From Spongisporangium articulatum (GTDB lineage Bacteria; Actinomycetota; Actinomycetes; Actinomycetales; Kineosporiaceae), in contig NZ_JBITLV010000001.1 in the NCBI RefSeq assembly GCF_044465595.1, positions 496,001 to 560,000 of the forward strand: a DNA stretch of 64,000 bases, given 5' to 3'. Of this stretch, positions 1 to 8,440 are shown piece by piece (the stretch's first letter is position 1; the number at the start of each line of letters is the position of its first letter). The notes under the pieces were generated by a model. It had not been told where the DNA came from, ran no database searches, and saw nothing but the letters and a program-made list of their open reading frames with translations. The position numbers and the translations under genes were made by a program.

Positions 1-132
1 GCCGTTCTCGCCGACCAGGGCGTGCACCTCGCCGGGCAGGACGTCGAAGTTCACGTTCTGGTTGGCCTTCACCTCGCCGAAGGTGATCGAGTAGCCGAGC
101 ACCTCGAGCAGGGGGTGCACCTTGGTGGTCAT
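1..132 (-). CDS. Sugar/nucleoside ABC transporter ATP-binding protein (N-terminal part only)
   Basis: The first 44 codons of an ABC ATPase run off the left edge of the window. Visible are the beta-strand and A-loop region (EVLGYSITFGEVKANQNVNF) and the approach to Walker A (PGEVHALVGENG); the AGKST that should follow lies outside. This wording is typical of the duplicated-ATPase subunits of the nucleoside/simple-sugar importers (YufO/NupA, RbsA-like). It would energise uptake together with BmpA-type lipoprotein and two permeases further left. The ATG at 130-132 is chosen because the protein begins only about ten residues before the conserved ATPase fold. The exact substrate cannot be read from this fragment; nucleoside is favoured by the FGEVKAN.NVNF wording. 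Confidence 0.85.
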   Translation of the reverse strand, partial: MTTKVHPLLEVLGYSITFGEVKANQNVNFDVLPGEVHALVGENG

Positions 133-194
133 GGCGCAGGAAGGTAGGAACGAGCTGTGTCGAGGCAAGGGGCTGCTCGTTAACGGGAGGTAAC

Positions 195-204
195 TTGTCG
201 ACAA
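195..204. promoter_or_regulatory. 10-bp palindrome between divergent genes
   Basis: TTGTCGACAA is a perfect palindrome in the 168-bp gap between the divergent ABC ATPase and secreted hydrolase genes. It may be an operator for either gene. No second copy was seen nearby, so the assignment is weak. Confidence 0.2.
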
Positions 205-300
205 TCGACGCTACGTTCTGATGTCGTCGGCGTTGGGCCGGACGGGCTAACCTGCCGGAGCCCCCTTGATCGTCGGAGGTGTTCGCCGACTGGTTCACCC

Positions 301-1194
301 GTGAGGAGCAGGAGCCGGGGACGGCACCGGGCCGCGGCCGCGGCACTGAGTGCGGCGTTCGTCGTCCAGGCCGTGCTCCTCGGGTGGGCCGGGACCCCGG
401 CCCGCGCGGACGTCTCCGCCTCCCTGCCCGGGTTGTCCGTGACCCTGGCCAAGGCCGGGATGCAGGCCTACGGCGGGCAGGCCAAGCAGCAGTACTCGAC
501 CTGGATCCCGGCCCAGCCCACGACCGACATGGCCGTCGTGACCGTGCACGGCGGCAGCTGGATCTACGGGGACGCCACCAAGATGTACGCGTTCAACCGG
601 AAGCTGTACGCGGCCGGCATCCCATCGTTCTCGATCGACTACCGCTCCGCCTTCGACGCCGAGTGGCCCGCTCAGCGCACCGATCTGCTCACGGCCCTGG
701 CCCAGATCCGTTCCCAGGCCCCGCAGTACGGCATCGACCCGGCCAAGATCGCCCTGATCGGCTCGTCGGCCGGTGGGCAGATCGCCCTGTCGGTGGCCAG
801 TTCCGAGGGGCGCAAGGTGAGCTGCGCCGCCGTGGCCTACTCGCCGCCGACGTCTTTGAGGTACGCGCTCAACCTGCGGCGCACGGGGGTGACCACCGAG
901 CAGAAGGCGCTGTCGACCGGCGCCCGGTGGCTGACCCCCACGAAGGCCCAGGTCGCCTCGGCCACCGTGCCGAAGAGTCCGTCCAAGGCCGACACCCCGG
1001 CGCTGCTGTTCGCGGGGGCCGACGAGTGGCTGAGCTTCCGGAACTCCACCCGGTACGTGCAGGCGTACGCCGGGAAGGGGCTCGACGTGCGGGCCGTCGT
1101 CCTGAAGGGCGAGCAGCGCCACGCCAGCGCCTACGCGGCCAAGTCGGCGTCGGTCTGGAAGCAGACCCTGGCGTTCATCGACAGGCATTGCTGA
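301..1194 (+). CDS. Secreted alpha/beta hydrolase (HSL/BD-FAE-like lipase or esterase)
   Basis: A 297-residue exported hydrolase with a GTG start. Residues 1-37 form a Sec-type signal peptide (arginine-rich start, AAAAALSAAFVVQAVLL core, PARADV cleavage region). The mature part has the oxyanion HGG motif (VTVHGGSWIYG), the nucleophile elbow GSSAGG with the catalytic Ser, a probable Asp in FAGADEW and a His in EQRHAS. This order fits the hormone-sensitive-lipase/carboxylesterase branch, acting on short esters or peptides outside the cell. It stands alone: the upstream gene is divergent and the next gene is a small unknown. The substrate is unknown. Confidence 0.8.
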   Translation: MRSRSRGRHRAAAAALSAAFVVQAVLLGWAGTPARADVSASLPGLSVTLAKAGMQAYGGQAKQQYSTWIPAQPTTDMAVVTVHGGSWIYGDATKMYAFNRKLYAAGIPSFSIDYRSAFDAEWPAQRTDLLTALAQIRSQAPQYGIDPAKIALIGSSAGGQIALSVASSEGRKVSCAAVAYSPPTSLRYALNLRRTGVTTEQKALSTGARWLTPTKAQVASATVPKSPSKADTPALLFAGADEWLSFRNSTRYVQAYAGKGLDVRAVVLKGEQRHASAYAAKSASVWKQTLAFIDRHC

Positions 1195-1257
1195 GCCGTC
1201 CGGGCTAGATCCGCCCGGTTGCCGGACGCGGACGGCCGCGGTGACGGACGCTGAGGC

Positions 1258-1449
1258 ATGCAGTTCCTCGAATGGCTCCGCCGCGACGACCCGCAGCTGG
1301 CGCACGACGTCGACTGGGTCCTCGACCTGCGCGACAACGCCGCGACCGAGGACCTGACCGAGCTGCTGCCCATGATCGTGGACGTCGAGAAGCGGCTCCA
1401 GGGGGCCGTCGCCGTCTTCGAGGCCGAGCTGTCCGTCCAGGAGTTCTGA
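1258..1449 (+). CDS. Small acidic protein of unknown function
   Basis: A 63-residue protein (MQFLEWLRRDDPQLAHDV...) predicted to be mostly helical and acidic, without cysteines or membrane segments. Codon use matches its neighbours and the ATG lies 63 bp after the hydrolase stop, so it could be in the same transcript. I do not recognise the family. A 20-bp perfect palindrome at 1461-1480 directly after the stop is a likely terminator. Confidence 0.55.
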   Translation: MQFLEWLRRDDPQLAHDVDWVLDLRDNAATEDLTELLPMIVDVEKRLQGAVAVFEAELSVQEF

Positions 1450-1460
1450 CTCCTTTGCGG

Positions 1461-1480
1461 TGAACGCCGATCGGCGTTCA
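1461..1480. terminator. Perfect 20-bp palindrome between convergent ends
   Basis: TGAACGCCGATCGGCGTTCA reads identically on both strands. It lies 12 bp after the stop of the small plus-strand gene and supplies the stop codon of the minus-strand fragment at 1478-1624, so it is placed to end transcription from both sides. No U-tract follows. Confidence 0.45.
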
Positions 1481-1624
1481 GGCCAGCCGGGCGCGGAACT
1501 GCTCGTCGAACCCGTTCACCGGTTCGTCCTCGAGGTCCGCCACGAAGAAGGCGAGGAACCCGCTGCCGGGGCCCTCGTCGTCCAGCAGCTGCCAGACCGA
1601 TGCCGCTACCGTAACCCTACACAT
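1478..1624 (-). pseudogene. Minus-strand gene fragment, probable C-terminal part of an interrupted gene
   Basis: An open frame of 48 codons ends VADLEDEPVNGFDEQFRARLA and has host-like codon use. It reads like the C-terminal half of an acidic cytosolic protein. It begins inside the palindromic operator of the neighbouring ATPase gene and has no ribosome binding site there. A matching N-terminal fragment on the same strand lies at 3076-3204, on the other side of the ATPase gene, so the ATPase may have been inserted into one gene. That is inference. It could also be a short gene in its own right. Confidence 0.35.
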
Positions 1625-1668
1625 GATGTAACTTACGTCCGACGTTAGTTACATCATGCGTAAGTTAC
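1622..1668. promoter_or_regulatory. Iterated palindromic operator upstream of the ATPase gene
   Basis: An AT-rich 47-bp block in otherwise GC-rich DNA. CATGATGTAAC (1622-1632) and GTTACATCATG (1648-1658) are perfect inverted arms; including the inner bases the arms match at 17 of 18 positions around one centre base. The ten-mer GTAACTTACG at 1628-1637 recurs inverted at 1659-1668 and, with one change, inverted at 1643-1652, so three half-site-like copies are packed here. The block ends 24 bp before the ATPase GTG, in core-promoter position. This layout suggests a dimeric repressor binding cooperatively. No regulator gene is adjacent. Confidence 0.55.
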
Positions 1669-1692
1669 TGGTGGCGACAGAGTGAGGCACAG

Positions 1693-3075
1693 GTGTTCGT
1701 CAACCGAGTACGTGAACTGGCCGATCTGCACACCTGGGCCGAACGTACCGACGCGCGACCGGGGTTGGTCTGGGGGCGCCGACGGGTCGGCAAGACGGCT
1801 CTGCTGCAGGAATTCGCACGCGGGAGGCGATCGGTCTTTCACACCGGCGCAGGTCGAGCAGCCCAGGGTGAGCTGCTCCAGCTGAGCCGCCAGGTCGCCG
1901 CCGAAGGGCTCAGCACTCTGCGCGACCTCACCGCTCGTCCGTTCCACGACTGGGACGACGCGCTCGAGCACCTGGCCGGTGCCGCTCGCAACGAACCCTT
2001 GCTCGTCGTCCTGGACGAGTACCCGGAACTCGAGCGCTCCTCTCCGGAGCTCCCGGGCGTGATCCGCGCCTTCCTTGACCGCGCCGGATCCTCGACCAAG
2101 TTGCGACTGCTGCTGTGCGGATCGGCGGTCCGGAGCATGCAAGCCCTCCAGGAGGAACGGGCCCCGCTCTACGGACGCTTCGACCTCAACCTCCAGGTGC
2201 ACCCGTTCGAACCATGGGAGGCCGCGCTCATGCTGCCCGGGATGGAACCGGCGGATCGGGCTGCGGTGTATGGCCTGGTCGGCGGGATGCCGTTGTACTT
2301 GTCCTGGTGGGACGCGGCGAAGAGCCTGCGGGAAAACGTCGAGCACCTGGTCTGCCGGCCGGGGGCCCTGCTGCTGAACGAGGGCGATCTGGTCATGGCG
2401 ACTGAAGCCGAACCGGGTGAGCAACCGGCCGCTGTGCTGCACGCCATCGCCAACGGCCGGACCCGCCACAACGAGATCAAGGACTGGGTGGGCACCGAAC
2501 CGACCCGGACGCTGGACCGCCTCATCGCGCTACGCCTCGTCGAACGGGTGGTCCCGGTGACCGAGGATCCTCGGCGGTCGAAGCGGCGGATCTACCGGCT
2601 GGCCGACAACTTCCTGGCCTTCCACCTGGGCCTGGTCAGCCGCTACCGGGCCGAGATCGACCGTGGTCTCGGCGATTCCATCCTGCCGGTCCTGCTGCAG
2701 GGGCTGGACGACCATCTGGGCGGGCCGTGGGAGGAGGTGGTGCGCTCGTACGTGCGACGTGAGTGCGCCGCGGGTCGCCTCGCCGAGGACGTCGTCGCCG
2801 TCGGACGATGGTGGTCGCCCGACAACTCGTCCGAGGTCGATGTGCTCACCCTCAGCGGGCGTAGTCGGACGCCGTCTCTGGCCGGCGAGGTGAAGTGGGC
2901 GAAGTCCGTGGACGCCGGCCGCCTGGCCCGGGAACTCGACCACTCACTGAGCGCTCTGGGTCTGCACCCGGAAGACGCCGTTCGTCGGTTGATCGCCGCT
3001 CGCGAGCGGGTCGACCACCTGCCCGAGGGCGTCGTGGGCGTGACGGCGGCGGACGTCTTCTCGGCACCGGCCTAG
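1693..3075 (+). CDS. ATPase_2-type P-loop ATPase with C-terminal DUF234/PD-(D/E)XK-like domain
   Basis: A 460-residue protein of the archaeal-type ATPase family. It opens with the family's N-terminal FVNRVREL, then Walker A GRRRVGKTALL (about residues 28-38), Walker B LLVVLDEYPELE (about 102-113) and the sensor-like LLLCGSAV. A winged-helix-like segment follows (IANGRTRHNEIKDWVG...TRTLDRLIALRLVER). The C-terminal domain has SEVDVLTL (380-387) and GEVKWAKS (398-405), which fit the D...ExK core of the PD-(D/E)XK nuclease fold known for DUF234. The family's cellular role is unresolved; a nucleic-acid-directed or mobile/defence role is possible. The GTG start lies just after the palindromic operator. 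Two minus-strand gene fragments flank it. Confidence 0.8.
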   Translation: MFVNRVRELADLHTWAERTDARPGLVWGRRRVGKTALLQEFARGRRSVFHTGAGRAAQGELLQLSRQVAAEGLSTLRDLTARPFHDWDDALEHLAGAARNEPLLVVLDEYPELERSSPELPGVIRAFLDRAGSSTKLRLLLCGSAVRSMQALQEERAPLYGRFDLNLQVHPFEPWEAALMLPGMEPADRAAVYGLVGGMPLYLSWWDAAKSLRENVEHLVCRPGALLLNEGDLVMATEAEPGEQPAAVLHAIANGRTRHNEIKDWVGTEPTRTLDRLIALRLVERVVPVTEDPRRSKRRIYRLADNFLAFHLGLVSRYRAEIDRGLGDSILPVLLQGLDDHLGGPWEEVVRSYVRRECAAGRLAEDVVAVGRWWSPDNSSEVDVLTLSGRSRTPSLAGEVKWAKSVDAGRLARELDHSLSALGLHPEDAVRRLIAARERVDHLPEGVVGVTAADVFSAPA

Positions 3076-3204
3076 CCAGCCCACGTACAGGGCGACCGCC
3101 GCGTCGCCGGCGTCGTAGTCGCGGAACCGTCGCGGCAATGTCTGGGTGGCATCAGCGAACTGAATGCCCTTGGCCAGGCGATCGGCCAGGTAGTCGACGT
3201 CCAT
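3076..3204 (-). pseudogene. Minus-strand gene fragment, probable N-terminal part of an interrupted gene
   Basis: A start at 3202-3204 opens MDVDYLADRLAKGIQFADAT, continuing with a plausible helical protein to about residue 44 (AVALYVGWL). The frame then runs antisense into the end of the ATPase gene, where the sequence stops looking like a protein. It therefore appears to be the front half of a gene cut by the ATPase gene. It is paired by position and strand with the fragment at 1478-1624. The original family is unknown. Confidence 0.35.
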
Positions 3205-3406
3205 GGTGCGACCCTGGCGTAGAGCCGGGAGCGGTGGAAGATCGCATCCTGAGGATGAAGATCCGCGACAAGCCAGCAATGTCCTCTTAGTTCCGTGCCA
3301 CTTGATCATCGGGCCGCACGAGTGATGTCGATCAAGGACTGTTTCGGTGCTACCGATGACAACGTCACGCCGGGCAGCGCGCGTTCTCCGTTGAAGACGA
3401 GAAGTC

Positions 3407-4741
3407 ATGACTCCCACCCGTACGGATCGACGAGACGGCGATACCTACTCAACGATCAGAAGTCCCTTTCGTCGCGACCGCGACCGCATCCTCTACAGCC
3501 CCGCGTTCCGGCGATTGGCTGGTGTCACACAGGTTGTTTCGCCTTACCACGGTCAGTCCAGCCACAACCGCCTGATCCACACGATCAAGGTCGGCCAGGT
3601 CGCTCGGGGAATCGCTGATCAATTGCATTACACTCATGGCGGCAGACCGCTTTCTCCGGACCTGTTAGACGTCCTCGACCCGGATGTTGTCGAAGCGGCA
3701 AGTCTCGCGCATGACCTCGGCCATCCACCCTTTGGGCACGCTGGCGAGAGTCAGCTGCAAGAATTGTTTCCGGGCGGCGCAAGAGATAGTTTCGAGGGAA
3801 ATGCACAATCATTTCGAATCGCTACGCGACTCGTCGCACGCAAAGGCGACGAGCGAGGGCTCAATCTGACCCGAGCAACCCTGCGGGCATTGCTCAAATA
3901 TCCTTGGTTATATTCGGAGACACCTGAAAACGGCGAGAAAATGAAATGGGGCGCCTATGAGGACGACAGGGCCGCTTTCCATTTTGCCATGACATCGACG
4001 TCTTCTAGTCCAGCAACTCCGCCAATTAAATCACTCGAGGCGGCAGTCATGGATTGGGCAGACGATGTGACGTACGCCATTCACGATGTCGAAGACTTCT
4101 TCCGCGCAGGACTCATCCCCCTGGACGAGATCCGGAGGCGAACCGGTCGATGGCCAGCATTCGCGAGGTGGTATGTGAAGGAGCATCCAAGGAATAGTCA
4201 GCTTCACTTAGATCAGGCTCGGGATCTTCTTGGTGATCTCCTTCCGTCAGATCAAGACTTGAACGGACGGAAGACTCGACGAGATATTGATCTCGCTTTA
4301 TTCGTTTCACGAGGGATAGATCAATGCATCAAAGAGACAACGCTTGAATCAAACTATTCCACTGGAGAATTTAATCTTAAGCCTCCAGACCATTTGAGAG
4401 GGGCCGTTGACGTACTCAAGCAACTGGTTCACTACTTCGTGATCTCAGGCCCAGAGTTGTGCGCGGCACAGACTGGTCAGCGCAAGATGATCGAGGCCGT
4501 TTTCGACTATTTCTGCAGGCAGGCCAATAAGGTCGAAGACCATAACAAGGCGCATTTGCCGGTCCTCGCGCTTGATGCAGCAAAGAAGGCTCGGAAAAAG
4601 GGACGTCTAAAGGCCGCTCGAGTCGCCTGCGATGCCCTGTGCGAGTTGACCGACACACAGGTCATATCGCTATACGGGATGTTGACAGGAAACGACAATT
4701 CGATGCGAGATCTACACCGAACCAGCACGTGGAGCGTTTGA
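3407..4741 (+). CDS. dgt: dGTP triphosphohydrolase-like HD-domain protein
   Basis: A 444-residue protein of the dGTPase family, which converts dGTP (or other dNTPs) to the nucleoside plus triphosphate. The N-terminus has the family signature SPFRRDRDRILYSPAFRRL (about 19-37). The HD metal site is visible: H53 and H58 in HNRLIHT, H102-D103 in AHDLGHPPFGH, and D219/D220 in ADDVTYAIHD. The gene is clearly lower in GC than its neighbours and uses A/T-ending codons freely, a sign of transfer. dGTPases of this family keep nucleotide pools in order, and some act in phage defence by emptying them; which applies here is unknown. The ATG at 3407 gives a start close to the conserved region. Confidence 0.85.
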   Translation: MTPTRTDRRDGDTYSTIRSPFRRDRDRILYSPAFRRLAGVTQVVSPYHGQSSHNRLIHTIKVGQVARGIADQLHYTHGGRPLSPDLLDVLDPDVVEAASLAHDLGHPPFGHAGESQLQELFPGGARDSFEGNAQSFRIATRLVARKGDERGLNLTRATLRALLKYPWLYSETPENGEKMKWGAYEDDRAAFHFAMTSTSSSPATPPIKSLEAAVMDWADDVTYAIHDVEDFFRAGLIPLDEIRRRTGRWPAFARWYVKEHPRNSQLHLDQARDLLGDLLPSDQDLNGRKTRRDIDLALFVSRGIDQCIKETTLESNYSTGEFNLKPPDHLRGAVDVLKQLVHYFVISGPELCAAQTGQRKMIEAVFDYFCRQANKVEDHNKAHLPVLALDAAKKARKKGRLKAARVACDALCELTDTQVISLYGMLTGNDNSMRDLHRTSTWSV

Positions 4742-4780
4742 ACGGGATCCAGGCCATCTGTGTGCGCAGCTAACGCCGCC

Positions 4781-4972
4781 TCACGAATAGGGTTGGCGCG
4801 CCATCGCCACTCCGATCGCAGTGATCACCGAGGCGCTCCCTGCGAGGACCAACCAGACTAGACGTGACCCTCTGACCTCTCTGGGCACGAACCAGATGGA
4901 CCAAGCAAGAAGTGCGATCAGGGCGAAAAACATGAGAACGGCCAGAACGACGCGATCAGAGAGATCATGCAT
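4781..4972 (-). CDS. Small two-helix membrane protein
   Basis: A 63-residue protein starting MHDLSDRVVLAVLMFFALIA with two hydrophobic helices (about residues 7-27 and 37-56). The ATG at 4970-4972 is preferred over longer versions because GGAGG sits five bases before it. It converges on the dGTPase-like gene, whose stop is 39 bp away. No family is recognised. Confidence 0.6.
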   Translation of the reverse strand: MHDLSDRVVLAVLMFFALIALLAWSIWFVPREVRGSRLVWLVLAGSASVITAIGVAMARQPYS

Positions 4973-5163
4973 GGCGGCCTCCGGAGAAAGGGCGGCCTTC
5001 CGTGGCTGGCGGTGAGGACGCTGCTTTCTACTGAGTCGCAAGATGCTCATGAGGCGCGACACGCCGACTCGCGCCCGGACCACCGATACTTCCACCCGAC
5101 CGGAGCATCGGGGCAGCCCAAAGTGGCTGATCACCTCGGGGGAAGATCCGATGGCAAACGGCT

Positions 5164-5197
5164 GAGGGGCCGACACCCTCGCGGGTGCCGGCCCCTC
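5164..5197 (-). terminator. Intrinsic terminator hairpin of the surface-protein gene
   Basis: Two 15-base arms (GAGGGGCCGACACCC at 5164-5178 and GGGTGCCGGCCCCTC at 5183-5197) pair with one mismatch around a TCGC loop. It lies about 30 bp beyond the surface-protein stop codon. Confidence 0.7.
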
Positions 5198-5227
5198 GCC
5201 GGATGGTGCGTCTCAGCTAGGCCGAGA

Positions 5228-8200
5228 TCACTTCACCTTGGCGTAGTCGGTGTCCGAGCCGCTGTAAGTACCCGGGGCCTGGAAGACCACCTTGAACTTA
5301 CGGTTGCCCGAGGGCGCCGAGAACGTCTTGGAACCGTTGCCGTAGCTGGAGCTCGTCATGCTGCCCAGCTTCTTGGTGTGACCGTCCGCGTAGACCCGGT
5401 AGAAGGTCAGCGTGCCCTTCGCGTTCGGGCCGCCGTTGGCGGTCAGCGTGACGTGGTCCGCCGAGTTCGACTTCGCCGACAGGCTCACCGCGGAGTAGAC
5501 CTTGGTGAGGCTGCTGGCGCTCGTCTTGCCGTCCGACTTGGCGATGAACCAGACGCTCCGGGCGATCTTGATGGTCGTCCCGAACTCGCCGTTGTCGTCA
5601 GCGGTGGCGGTGTCCATCAGCTGGTAGCTGCTGGAGGTCGTCTTGCCCCAGATCTCGACGGTCGCGCCGGCGTCGGCGGTCCCGCTGATCAGCGCACCAC
5701 GGGCGTAGTACTTGCTGCCGTAGGTGAGCCGGCCCGACGAGGAGATCGTGAGTGCGGTCTCCCCGACCGAGATGGTCGACTGGTCCATGTACTCGCCGTG
5801 AGCGTAGGTCAGACCCGCCGTGGCCCAGAGAGCGGCCGGGGTGGCGTTCTGCGTCTGACCGTTGATCACCGCGGTGACGGTGACGTCGCCCTCCTGGTTG
5901 GTCGCCGGGCTGATCGTCGTGCTCCAGACACCGTTGCTGTCCGTCTCCGGGTGGGCGTCCGCCAGCACACCGACGCTGTTGTCGCTGAGCGTCAGGTCGA
6001 CGGTCTGGTTGACCACCGCGTTGCCGAACATGTCCTTCACGTTGCCGGTGACGGCGATGGTCGTGCCCGGCTTCCCCTTGGCGTCGATCGCCACGATCTT
6101 GTAGGGGTCGCTGGCGTCGTCCGTGGTGACCGAGACCGTCTTCGTGGCCGAGCCGGAGGTCAGCGTGATGGTCGCAGTACCCGACTTGGTGAAGAAGGCG
6201 TAGACACCCGAGAGGGCGCCGCTGCCGTTGGTGACCGCGGTCCAGCTGGTGGCCAGCTGGTGCGTGGCCGACGGGGTGGCCGCGTCCGTGAAGTACACGC
6301 CCGTGCTGCCCGTGATCGTCACCGACTTGTAGGCCAGCGGGGTGTTGCCGGCGTCGTAGACGGTGCCGGTGATCTGACCGTCGGCGTCACCGAAGTCGTC
6401 CGTGTCGGCACCACCGGTCGCACCGGTGGTGGCGTTGCTCTGACCCGGCACGACGGTGTCGTCGTCGGACAGGTTCACCTTGGTCGCGCCCGCGTTGGGC
6501 GTGGCGGCGGTGATGCTGGCGGCCGCCGTGCTGCTGGCCCAGTTGATCGTGTCGACATCGGCCTCACCCGCGGCGATGGTGCCACCGGTGTTGGCGTCGT
6601 AGCCGACCCCGAACGAGGTGCAGGTACCCGCCGACGGCGTGCTGGCCGGCGTGTAGCTGTAGCTGAAGGTGCCGTTCGACAGGACGATGTTGGCGTCCGT
6701 CGTGTTGGTGGCCTTCGGCGCCGCGAACGACACGGCCGAGCAGGACGCCGCGTTGGTGCCCAGGAACAGCTGCACCGACTGCGGGCTGCTGACCGCCGGC
6801 ACGTAGGTGCCGTCGAACTGGTCGAGCAGCTTGCCCTTCAGAGTGACGCTGCTACCCACCGTCGGGGTCAGCTCGACCGCCGTGTTGGTGATCGACAGCG
6901 AGCTGAACGCCGCCGCCGCGTAGGTCGCCGTCAGGTTGGCGCTGGTGGCCGCGTTGGACTTGGCTCCCACGGTGTAGGTGGTGTTGGCCGTCGTGTCACT
7001 GCTGGTGACCTTCAGGGTGGCGACACCGTCGGAGTTGGCCGTGGCCGAGTAGACCTTCACACCCGAGGTGTTGCTGACCAACGTGCCGTCGGCGGTGAGC
7101 GTCGGGGTGTTGGTGCCCGGGGTGAGGGTGAAGAACACGACGTCGTCGGTCTTCGTGCCCGCGTCGGTCACGGTGGCCGTGTAGGTCACCTGCGAGACAC
7201 CGGTCTTGATGGTGGCCGCGTTCGCCGCGCCCTTCACCGAACCGGTGACGTCCGTGACGACGGTGTCGGCCACGGCGGTGACACCGTTGCTGGTGACCGT
7301 CGTGTTGGTCGACTGGCCGGTCGGGATGTAGTCAGTCCCGGAGAAGGTGCCCGAGGCGTTCTGGTCGAACACCGGCTGGATCGCGAACGAGCCGGCCGCA
7401 CCCGAGGTGGTGAAGTTGTGGGTGAAGTTCGTCCCGTCGAACGTCGGCGAGGCGTCGGCCGACACCGTGGTCGTGGTAGCCGTCCCGTCGAACTGCGTGG
7501 CCGAGGCGACCTTGGTGCCCAGGACACCGACGCCGGAGCTGGTGCCCCGGGTGTCCTGCGTGGACAGGCCGCCCAGGGTTGCCGTCGCCGTGATGTTGTT
7601 GCCCAGTGCGACCGAGGTGTCGGCGGTGAGGCCGAAGCTCAGGTCGTCGCTGGTGCTGGTCGTCGCCGCCGTCACGTCCTTGACGTTGAGCGTGAAGACC
7701 GAGGTGCTGTCGTCCTGGGCCGGCTCGTAGGCGCCGTTGCCGTTGTGGTCCTGGAACAGGCGGAACGTGTACGCGCCCGGGGTCACCGCGCCGAAGTACA
7801 CGTTGTCGCCGCTCGCGTACCCCGGAACGACGCTCGTCGCGCTCTCCGCCACCGGGACGAAGAAGTTGTTGCTCGCAGCGGCGCCCGCGCTCGCGAACGT
7901 CGTCGTCGTCTGGCTGTACTTGGCGGGAGAGGCCAGGGTCAGGGTCGTACCGCTGGAGCTGGCGACCTTGTACTCCGTGCCCGAGGCACCCGTAAGCCGG
8001 ATCAACGCGCTGGCGAGCGGCGAGGCCGGGGTGTTGCTGATGGTGGCCGTCGTGCTGCCCGCCGTCGTGGTCACCTGGACGTTGGCGGGGCCGCTGTCCT
8101 GCACCTGCGTGAACGTGGCGTTGGCAGTCGGCGCGCCGTTGTTGGCCACCCGCTCGAAGTAGGCGGAGGCCGAGGTGGGCGCGCTGATCACGGACGCGTA

Positions 8201-8440
8201 GACCGGGTCACTGCCCGACATCCCGGTGACCTTGACACCGTAGGTGAGACCAGCGCTGACCGAGTTGGTACCCGGCGTGGTGACTGCATCGACGATCGTC
8301 GCGGAGGTCCCGGTAGGACCGAACGCGAGCGTCTCTCCGGCACCGATCGCCGTGGAGGCCAGCCACCCCCCTCCGACGACGAGGGTGCACGCACCCAGCG
8401 CGGCGATGCTCGCCCGCGCCTTGTTGGACTTGAGGTTCAT
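5228..8440 (-). CDS. Large secreted cell-surface protein with repeated Ig-like/bacterial beta-sandwich domains
   Basis: A 1070-residue exported protein. The ATG at 8438-8440 is preferred over an upstream extension because it starts the signal peptide (MNLKSNKARASIAALGACTL, cleavage near STAIGAGE) and has AAGGA eight bases before it. The mature part is very rich in Thr, Ser, Ala, Gly and Val, poor in Lys and Arg, and reads as successive beta-sandwich units such as VTYTATVTDAGTKTDDVVFF and SVTLKGKLLDQF. Aspartate-rich linkers (DDDTVVPG, DTDDFGDADG) could bind calcium. The C-terminal region (from about residue 920) is richer in Tyr and Lys and ends SGSDTDYAKVK without LPXTG. It resembles actinobacterial S-layer-like or adhesive wall proteins. 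The wall anchor is not identifiable. Confidence 0.75.
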   Translation of the reverse strand: MNLKSNKARASIAALGACTLVVGGGWLASTAIGAGETLAFGPTGTSATIVDAVTTPGTNSVSAGLTYGVKVTGMSGSDPVYASVISAPTSASAYFERVANNGAPTANATFTQVQDSGPANVQVTTTAGSTTATISNTPASPLASALIRLTGASGTEYKVASSSGTTLTLASPAKYSQTTTTFASAGAAASNNFFVPVAESATSVVPGYASGDNVYFGAVTPGAYTFRLFQDHNGNGAYEPAQDDSTSVFTLNVKDVTAATTSTSDDLSFGLTADTSVALGNNITATATLGGLSTQDTRGTSSGVGVLGTKVASATQFDGTATTTTVSADASPTFDGTNFTHNFTTSGAAGSFAIQPVFDQNASGTFSGTDYIPTGQSTNTTVTSNGVTAVADTVVTDVTGSVKGAANAATIKTGVSQVTYTATVTDAGTKTDDVVFFTLTPGTNTPTLTADGTLVSNTSGVKVYSATANSDGVATLKVTSSDTTANTTYTVGAKSNAATSANLTATYAAAAFSSLSITNTAVELTPTVGSSVTLKGKLLDQFDGTYVPAVSSPQSVQLFLGTNAASCSAVSFAAPKATNTTDANIVLSNGTFSYSYTPASTPSAGTCTSFGVGYDANTGGTIAAGEADVDTINWASSTAAASITAATPNAGATKVNLSDDDTVVPGQSNATTGATGGADTDDFGDADGQITGTVYDAGNTPLAYKSVTITGSTGVYFTDAATPSATHQLATSWTAVTNGSGALSGVYAFFTKSGTATITLTSGSATKTVSVTTDDASDPYKIVAIDAKGKPGTTIAVTGNVKDMFGNAVVNQTVDLTLSDNSVGVLADAHPETDSNGVWSTTISPATNQEGDVTVTAVINGQTQNATPAALWATAGLTYAHGEYMDQSTISVGETALTISSSGRLTYGSKYYARGALISGTADAGATVEIWGKTTSSSYQLMDTATADDNGEFGTTIKIARSVWFIAKSDGKTSASSLTKVYSAVSLSAKSNSADHVTLTANGGPNAKGTLTFYRVYADGHTKKLGSMTSSSYGNGSKTFSAPSGNRKFKVVFQAPGTYSGSDTDYAKVK

